The translations under genes were made by a program, and so were the position numbers. DNA of 64,000 nt from positions 15,081,001 through 15,145,000 of the forward strand of contig OY756972.1 in NCBI GenBank assembly GCA_963580455.1, given 5' to 3'. This document shows positions 57,018 through 64,000 of this stretch, piece after piece. A model generated the notes under the pieces. The model ran no database searches and was not told where the DNA came from. It saw only the letters and a list, made by a program, of their open reading frames with translations. This DNA comes from Euonymus europaeus. Taxonomy: Eukaryota > Streptophyta > Magnoliopsida > Celastrales > Celastraceae. Positions within the stretch are counted from its first letter, which is position 1; every line of letters starts with the position of its first letter.

Positions 57018-58150
57018 ATAATCCCTCTCCATCATGAGATTTACTTTTGGATGCCATAAAGATCTAGCAAGAATGTTAACTCTTAGATTTGCTAACCTTC
57101 CTTCAATACCAATTGAAAAATCTAGGCAAACACAAAATGGGGGTGAATTGTGTTCCCAAATTGCAAAGGCAATCCCATTTTTAACATTTTAATAATCAAT
57201 TATCAAATATCAAGTAACACACAAATTTGGTCTCTAATAATTATCCCAAGAAAATTAGAATCAAGTACAATATGTGATACAATATATAATGAATAACTAA
57301 TTAACAAACATATAAAAATCACAACACAATGTCAGTATACATAAATCTGCACACCACTTGGATAAAAACTATTTAACCTAGCAATTTTGGTTGAACTGTA
57401 GTGAAATTTGGTATAAAATATCAAAACACCTTAATAAACACTATCAAAAATTCAAATCAAAATTCAAGGTTTAGCTATATGAACAGTACATGAACAGATT
57501 CGTGTTCAAATCAAATCTGTACACCAACTGGATAAAAGCTATTTGACATATCAATTCAAGTCAGAATATAACAAAATTTGGTATGAAATATGAAAACACC
57601 TTAGTGAACACTATGTCAAGAATTCAGATTAAAATTCAAAGTATAGCTATATGCAATATGCACGAACATCATGATCATTTGATGTTTTATCCAAATTCAT
57701 TCAAATATGAGTTCAATCAAATAGCACATTAAGCATTTTTGCATCAAAACACAAATATAGGACCTATGGTCCAACACCATCCTCCTATGTGACTTTCAAG
57801 TAACCCTACAGTATCGCGAGTCCATACCCGAGCATCTCATGCATCTCTAATGCATCCATGAATCATTTCATGCCGGAGTTTACATATATATCAACCTACA
57901 TATGTGTGTGTATATAAATATATATATATATATAACTAACACATGATGCATGAACAAGATCAAACCATGCTCAATGAATGATTGAACATGTAAATAGGTA
58001 AATGCACTCTATATTTAAGAGAGATCATGAATTAACCCTAGGCTCGTTCTTCCTTGTAAACAATAAGGCAAAAACACAAATTGTATGACCGATGAAGATA
58101 CAAACCTCTTTTTAGAAATAAGGAACAATATTGAATGAAAAATGGGTTAA
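57018..58150 (-). repeat. Copia LTR (minus strand) with adjacent primer-binding site
   Basis: The minus strand reads CAATTGGTATTGAAGGAAGG at 57113-57094, an initiator tRNA-Met-type primer site. Right of it TGAAAAATCTAGGCAAACAC mirrors the Sirevirus LTR end at 35895. 57350-57490 and 57525-57665 are a diverged ~170-bp tandem repeat (CACCTTAATAAACACTATCA against CACCTTAGTGAACACTATGT). The outer end of the LTR is not resolved. Confidence 0.45.
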
Positions 58151-59299
58151 GAATCCCCTACCTTGATTAAGCAAAACCTACAACTCAAATTCCCAAAGTT
58201 AGGGTTTCAACCCCTTTTTCCCAACCTATTGATTTCAACAAACCGAACCCATTTAATCGTATCAATAACATCAATTTACCATATCAACATGATATTCACT
58301 CAAAAATCAAGAAAAACTTACATTCTCTCTCTAGGATTTCCCCAAATTCTTGAATCTACTCGAAATCGTAACTTCACATGGAACCAACAACCAAACCTAA
58401 ATATGTTACCACAATCAAGTCTATTATCAAGTTCCTAAATCATCTAAACCAACTAATCAAAGATTTGAAAAAATTTAGCCATAACCTAGTTTTTTCAAAA
58501 ATCTAGAAAACTCACCTTACAACCTTGAATCTTCCTTGAATCCTTGTTGAATCTTGATATGCTTCACAAACCCACCAAAATCTAAGTCAAATCCTCAAGA
58601 AATCTCTCTCTCTCCCCCTCTCTCTCTAAGTTTCTATCTCCGCTGCCTGCTATTTTGCATTACATGTCCGGACACCTCCCAAGGGTGTCTAGACACTTCC
58701 CTATTTTTCCAACACCCAAACTTTCACCTAAACCACTCTACCCCCCCCCCCCCCCCCCCCCCCCAATTATTCATAAAGTGTCTGGACACCACATGCTTTC
58801 CAACATGAGATAACTTCCTCAGTCCACTCTATCACCCTACTTGCAATAAGTGTCCCACCTTATTTCCAGTAGTTCTCCAACTCAAAAATCTTGAAATTTT
58901 TTGGGTCGAGGTTTCACATCTATTGTGGCGGTGTGGTGACCTCTACGTTTGGCCTGAATCGAATGAGGATGGTATGGTGAACATATTGTTGTTACCCATT
59001 ACCTGAACATTAACCGGAGTACACTATTTTTTGGTATCAAGGTTTACAGCCTGTGGTTTTCCTCTCCCCTGTTGGCACTATGAACTTGCTTCGTTCTCTT
59101 TGAAAATGGTAGATTCTGACTTCCCTTATCGTGCTCGTCATTGTGGTATTGGTCTTGTCATCAACCCTCGCCGAAATTGCCCAATCATTTTCCATCGCCA
59201 CCGTCACTCACATACGGGACGTCTGTGGTTTTCGACTAGGGTTTTCCTTGATCCGCATGTCATATATATATATATTGATTTTAAATTAATCTTTTACTA
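58151..59299. other. Non-coding stretch with C24 tract and short GTGTC palindromes
   Basis: A run of 24 C occupies 58741-58764. Around it are three palindromes of the form GTGTCYRGACAC: TGTCCGGACA at 58665, GTGTCTAGACAC at 58685, GTGTCTGGACAC at 58778. The frames at 58163, 58554 and 59031 are not convincing genes. Confidence 0.5.
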
Positions 59300-60990
59300 T
59301 AATACCCTGCGTTTATATGTTAAGTGTACGTGATAGTAAAGGTATAAGTGTAATTTAGTATTGATTCGATGGTTGAGATAAATACGGATTAATTGGATGT
59401 TTATATATATATATATATTGTTTTGTAGGTATATTTAAATGAATTAAGGGAAGTGAAAATTAAGGTCAGGTTCTGCTAGTAGGGATAAAGGGGAATGGGG
59501 CGATAATTGTAAATGGATATAAGACATGAAGTAATTGATAAGACGAGAGCAATACCATTGTGACGTGCTCTTCGAGAGTAGTTGAAGGGTGGCAGTTTCG
59601 GATCCAACGGGAGGAGTTTTGGTCATCAACGAGCTAGACAAAACCCACGACAGCGGAGGTTCATGGCGATATTTACGACGACTCTGACCATCGTTCATGT
59701 TACGAAACATGGCGCTAGACTCCTCGTGATCTCCTCGACCGTTCTGTACCAATGGTGAAGGTCACCGCACCACCATGCGCAATGAATCGGGATAGATTCT
59801 CACAGTATACTTAACCCGTATGTCAGAAAGGGACAACCGGGTTTAACCTGGTTAGATGGAGTAAGGGTGGTTCGGGTCCTATTGACCCGGATCCACCTCT
59901 CATTAAAATATTAATATATTAATGAATGAATAATTAAATTGACTAAAGGAGGGTGTTAATGGATAGTGTATTACTGTGACTTTTAGGGGCAGGTATTGAA
60001 AATTTACCAAGGTTAAGAGGAACACATAGAGGTAAGTAATTTTCAACTGTGGTACAGAACAATGTGTGTTAGACTTTTATCTATGTAATTATGGTACTGT
60101 AGTTCTGAAATTTGAGTTATATGCTGAGTTTCATGATTGCTATGGTGCTGCTATGTGATAATTATTTTGGGTGAACTGTGTATGGTTATTAAATGTTATG
60201 CATTGCATAAGATAATTACTGGCATTTATTGGAAAGGAAATGTTTTTAAATGAACCAGGTTATACTGCTACAGAGAGGGTGTACTGGAAAGAAAGTATTT
60301 GATGATGACGGTTAATGGAAACGGGGATAAACTTATGAGATTTATTGTAATGACCCTACGGTAGGGTACTAAATGGAAATTCCAACCGGTTGCTCTGTAG
60401 CAGTATACCTAAGTTTAGGGCCCTACATAGTGAATAAAGGTTTATGAATGGTAAAAAAATTGAGGCATACATGTTATGTTTGTGTGAACTTAAAGACTTG
60501 TGCATTCTACATAACTATATTTGCATTGAGTTTACTTGTTGGGCCATGGCTCATTATTTTCCATATTGCAGGTAACAGAGATTTGCATTAGTATGCCAAT
60601 TCGGTGGTTGATGGTAATGATCCAAATCCTTAGTGATGTTGCTCATGTGAAAGAAACAGGGTCTTAATGTTTATTTAATATGTCTCTCGTATATTGCTTA
60701 ACTGTTGGGATTCATAGTAAACTTTTAAATAAGTTAGCGGTCTTGAATTTATGGGATTAATTGATATGGTATGTTATGTTTAATTTCTAAGTTGCGAATG
60801 TTGGAAATTGGATTCTGATACAGTGGATGAAAAAACAATTTAATGATTACTGTGAGTGTATATATTTTTATAGGTAAGCGTTTGTGATATAAGAGAATGT
60901 ATACTAAATTCACTATGGAGATCTAGGTATAACAAGGGTAACGTCTAGTGCACGATAACTGACTGAGGGTAAGATATAAATGGTGTTACA
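59300..60990 (+). repeat. Chromovirus-like 5' LTR
   Basis: It ends TGGTGTTACA at 60990 and is followed at 60993 by a primer site. It carries the TAAGTAATTTTCAACTGTGG, ACTGCTACAGAGAGGGTGTA and GTTGGGCCATGGCTCAT words shared with fragments 1 and 2. The layout (long, about 1.6-1.7 kb, no frame) fits Tekay/Del-type LTRs. The left end is estimated. Confidence 0.6.
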
Positions 60991-60992
60991 GT

Positions 60993-61004
60993 TGGTATCA
61001 GAGG
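60993..61004 (+). other. Primer-binding site of chromovirus-like element
   Basis: TGGTATCAGAGG matches the initiator tRNA-Met 3' end, two bases after the LTR. Only about 90 bp of internal sequence follow before another element begins at 61094. Confidence 0.75.
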
Positions 61005-61093
61005 AAATAATCCTTTCTTTTAGAGTAGACTAGAATGATATAATATATATTCTTATTTTTGTGCATGAGAACGTATGTGTAAGTTGGATGAGT

Positions 61094-62349
61094 TGATGTA
61101 AAAATACTTGCAAGCGCATAAGTGTACTAATGTAGCACAAAGTGTGAGTACAAGGTTGATCCCACAGGGACAAGTTTAATCGAATAATGTACTTAACCAA
61201 TAAAACCAACGACAATTTAAATACAGAAAATATTTATGATTCTTTAGAACAATGAGCAAAATATAGTTTTAACAATTATAATGAGGAAAACCTAGGGTAC
61301 AACCTTACCAAGCAATCCTATTATGAGATACAAAAGTTAAGCATTCGATAACAATTCCAATCCAAGGGTCGATTCCTCACTCAATTATGTTATTCCATTG
61401 ATCGTGGCAATAACACGTATTATCGATAACAAATTAATCTTGTTTGATCGCAGTCTTTAATTTAGTAAAAATAACCCATTACGACTTGAAGAACTAAACA
61501 ACCAATCAATCCCCTAAACTCAGATCAGAGCATTCGACAATTAATCTTCTTAATTCCGATTCTACCAAAATACATAAATACGGATCATTTATGTGATTTT
61601 GCTAGATGAGTATAATAAACAACATAATTGATGATCAAGCAATTATGTAGAAATCATACTTTGAAGTATGGCAATTAAGAACAATAATTGAGAATTGAAT
61701 CAAAAGCTCATAATATAGATCAAATCATCTCATAACATTCATGCTTGGCTAGGTCAAACCCTAGAAATAAGTTTAGTTACAAATCATAACAACAAATACA
61801 CAAGAAAAGGAAGAAGAAACCATATTGGATGCCTCAAAGGAATGAAGAAGAAGATGAAGAAGATGAAGATGAACCAGCCGTCTATGCCTTCTCTCCCAAT
61901 GTTGGAACCCCCTCTTTTCTATTTTAAGCCTTATTTATACCTCAAGTGGGTTTCCCCTAGGTTTTCACAAGTAAAAGACTTAAAAACCTAGTCAACTAAG
62001 TCTTCAGGAATTCTAGAAATGAAATTCTGGTCCGAGTGCTCTTCTGGCCCTGGAGCGTTGGAAGGGCGTTTTCCTCTGCCTCTGAAATGCTGGAGCACTA
62101 GTAGGGCGCTGAAAGGACATTTTCTCCTGGATTTTATGTCTTATGGAGTGCTGGAGCGCTGGTAGGGCGCTGAAAGGGCGTTTTCCTCTGGTTTTTAGCC
62201 AAATATTCTCCAATTCAACTACAACTTCACTTCAACCCTCCTACATACAAAACACACAAAATCTCAAAGTATCAACTCAATCTTAACACAAAATAATGTA
62301 AATGTGTACCAAAATATGCATGTAAATGTGGTATAAAATACACACATCA
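61094..62349 (-). repeat. 3' LTR of Tat/Athila-like Ty3/gypsy element (minus strand)
   Basis: On the minus strand it starts TGATGTGTGTATTTTATACC (62349 leftwards), right after AAGTGTGGGGGTATT, and ends CAAGTATTTTTACATCA at 61094. The GTTGATCCCACAGGGAC segment near the end is the standard signature of such LTRs. Length 1256 bp. Inside, 61845-61875 has GAAGAAGAT repeats and 62035-62195 a GC-rich tandem repeat (GCTGGAGCGCTGGTAGGGCG). Confidence 0.7.
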
Positions 62350-64000
62350 AATACCCCCACACTTATTTGTTTCTCATCCCTGAGAAAATTAACCAAATGA
62401 CAGAAAATAAACAAGTCCCATGCCTCCATTATTCTCATAAATTTACCCCACAAAATCGCATCCTTAGATAATTAACAAAAATTCCACAAGAGAAGCATAG
62501 ACAAAAATAGGATCAACTCACCGACACATCCATCTCAAGTACATACCAATCACTCATCACATAACTCTTAGCTTTAACTTCAAATCTCACCGGAATGTCA
62601 CTTAGAAATAAATCACACTTGAAGTTTAGTATAATAAAACTCTCTCATGTATGTGGGTCGAATAAGATAACTGAGAAAATATGAAAGTCCACATACAAAT
62701 GATTATGAAAGATGGCTAAGAGGGATATTATAATATGAGTCTCATCAACGGAAATCACTTATCAAGAATCGTGAATCATACCTTGAATTGTCCTCAAAGT
62801 CAAGCCAAGCTAATCTAGGATCAAGTAGGGCTTTTAAGCTTGTAATGTAAAGGTAAGAGAAAAGTAATATTGGCAAAGAGGGTATTGAACAAGAGTAGGC
62901 TTGAAGAGAACCATCCAATAAATCCATGTAATGCAACGTCTCAACTTATCATACCATATCTCTTAACTATATTACACTTCCATCTTTTCAAAATGGTTCA
63001 TATCACTTATTCAACATTTTTTTTCTTTCCTTTCTTTTACACTTCTTTATTCTTTCTTCTAGCCATATCAACCATACCCCCACACTTGTTTTCTTTTGAC
63101 ATCCCAAAATATCAAACTCTGACATGATTAGCAATGATCACATATACCCAAGCGAGACCACTTCCTGTGAAACATTTTGTTCTCTCAAGCACACTAATTT
63201 ATGCTAATTCCCAATGAGTCAATTGGGTATATTAAGAAAAGTTGGTGTTTAGGCTCAAAAGGGGTTCTAGCGGTAACATATAAAAAAGGGTGGGCTAGAA
63301 AGGCTCAAACAATTTAAAAGAAGGCCTACTTTCATCTCTTAGATTTGACCCAGTCATCATAAGAAAAACTCATCAAGGCATCAATTCACAAGGACATGTT
63401 ATTGGTTCGTGATTGAAATAATCATGAGATTATTAAGAAGAAATGAAGCACAAAAGAGTATATGAACTGAGACACATATCCCTCAAAATAAACGATAGGC
63501 TCAAATGTCACTGGATTAAGTCTTCACAAGTATGTATGTGATGAGGAATAACATGAAACTTTTCGATTTCATATGTCAAATGACAATTCACGTAGAGTCT
63601 AACTTCCCACTTACATAATTAAGTATCTTATCCATAGAGCGATCAAATGAAACAAAATTGATTTCATCATGGTAGAAGAACATGGAACCAAAACACAAAA
63701 AATTAAATCCGACTACTTTATTAACAATCCACTTTCGTAGGAACACACGATAGTACTTAGCATGTACTACAAGCCTTTAAACCTCTAGGTGTCCCTAGTA
63801 GGATGAGTTATAGTCTCGTGAGGGTTTACCAGAATGTTACCCACAAACATTCAAAAAGTCTTTTTTTAATAAATATGTCAATCCTCCCCCCACACTTGAA
63901 ATATGCAATGTCCTCAGTGCATAGAATAAAGGAAAAACAGCATAAGGGGTCAAAGTTAGAGTAACACAACCTGACTGCAAAGCTTCTCAGAATATTGCAG
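62350..64000 (-). mobile_element. Internal, non-coding part of the Tat/Athila-like element (continues past the window)
   Basis: Three complements of the AAGTGTGGGGG tract occur: ATACCCCCACACTTATTTG at 62350, ATACCCCCACACTTGTTTTC at 63075 and CCCCCCACACTTGAAATATG at 63886. The last is preceded on the minus strand by GCACTGAGGACATTGC, the usual text after pol in Athila/Tat elements. No pol frame is in the window. It probably lies to the right. Confidence 0.6.

Noticed and set aside
59031..59333. 100-aa frame MVSRFTACGFPLP...
   Set aside because: It lies in presumed LTR sequence, ends in AT repeat, and has no recognised domain.
1..64000. CRISPR arrays, operons, bacterial signals, rRNA or tRNA genes
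   Set aside because: Looked for and not seen. Repeats here are LTRs, local duplications and hairpins of plant type.
1..64000. Integrated pararetrovirus or other viral copies
   Set aside because: All reverse transcriptase pieces follow copia, gypsy or LINE order. No movement-protein or capsid features of plant viruses were noticed.

Overview
The window looks like a heterochromatic or gene-poor stretch of a eudicot nuclear genome. It is AT-rich, has no prokaryotic features, and is built almost entirely of nested, decayed transposable elements of typical plant lineages: Ty1/copia of Sirevirus, Ale-like and Tork/TNT1-like type, Ty3/gypsy of Tat/Athila-like and chromovirus-like type, an L1-type LINE carrying RNase H, a CACTA scrap, a hAT-like non-autonomous element and small foldback/MITE elements. 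I cannot name the species. No tRNA, rRNA or clearly functional full-length host gene was seen.

Layout. 1-3.4 kb: LTR-like sequence with a long inverted repeat (488-998 / 2238-2718) and non-coding retroelement remnants. 3.4-6.7 kb: first copy of a low-copy repeat (here 'R1') holding a 0.5 kb insertion, then an unusual array of about 17 short hairpin motifs (4640-5525). 6.7-14 kb: second R1 copy, split by a 1.7 kb hAT-like element (8-bp target duplication, empty site preserved in the first copy), followed by a roughly 2.9 kb tandem duplication that cut off one copy of a small coiled-coil gene and left another with an open frame (13786-14115). 14.2-16.3 kb: broken fragments of two recognisable plant genes in the same orientation, a WDR48/LRS1-like WD40 gene and a YIP4-like Golgi membrane protein. 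18.0-19.9 kb: minus-strand LTR holding a 436-bp near-perfect palindrome. 20.2-26.4 kb: gypsy fragment and two copia elements lying back to back. 27.1-36.9 kb: a 9.7 kb Sirevirus-like copia element on the minus strand with both LTRs, gag, pol and a third ORF. 40.2-44.7 kb: an Ale/Retrofit-like copia element with two 286-bp LTRs. 45.1-49.3 kb: Tat-like gypsy LTR and gag, then a chromovirus-like LTR. 49.9-54.1 kb: CACTA scrap and a LINE. 54-61 kb: several LTR pieces of copia and chromovirus type. 61.1-64 kb: minus-strand Tat/Athila-like LTR and internal region running off the window.

Working order of events. The R1/coiled-coil segment was hit by the hAT-like element, then tandemly duplicated, then a 181-bp local duplication arose in the second unit only. 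The gypsy fragment at 20.2 kb was interrupted by copia sequence. The Tat-like LTR at 61.1 kb sits about 100 bp inside a chromovirus-like element, just past its primer-binding site. All retroelement reading frames I could follow carry stops, frameshifts or catalytic substitutions, so none looks autonomous.

Most worth a second look: the covarying hairpin array at 4.6-5.5 kb; a palindrome (core TGTAGGCTACA) scattered through the LTRs, gag and spacers of the Sirevirus; the 436-bp palindrome with TG...CA ends and a 5-bp target duplication; and the cluster of gene fragments at 13.7-16.3 kb.
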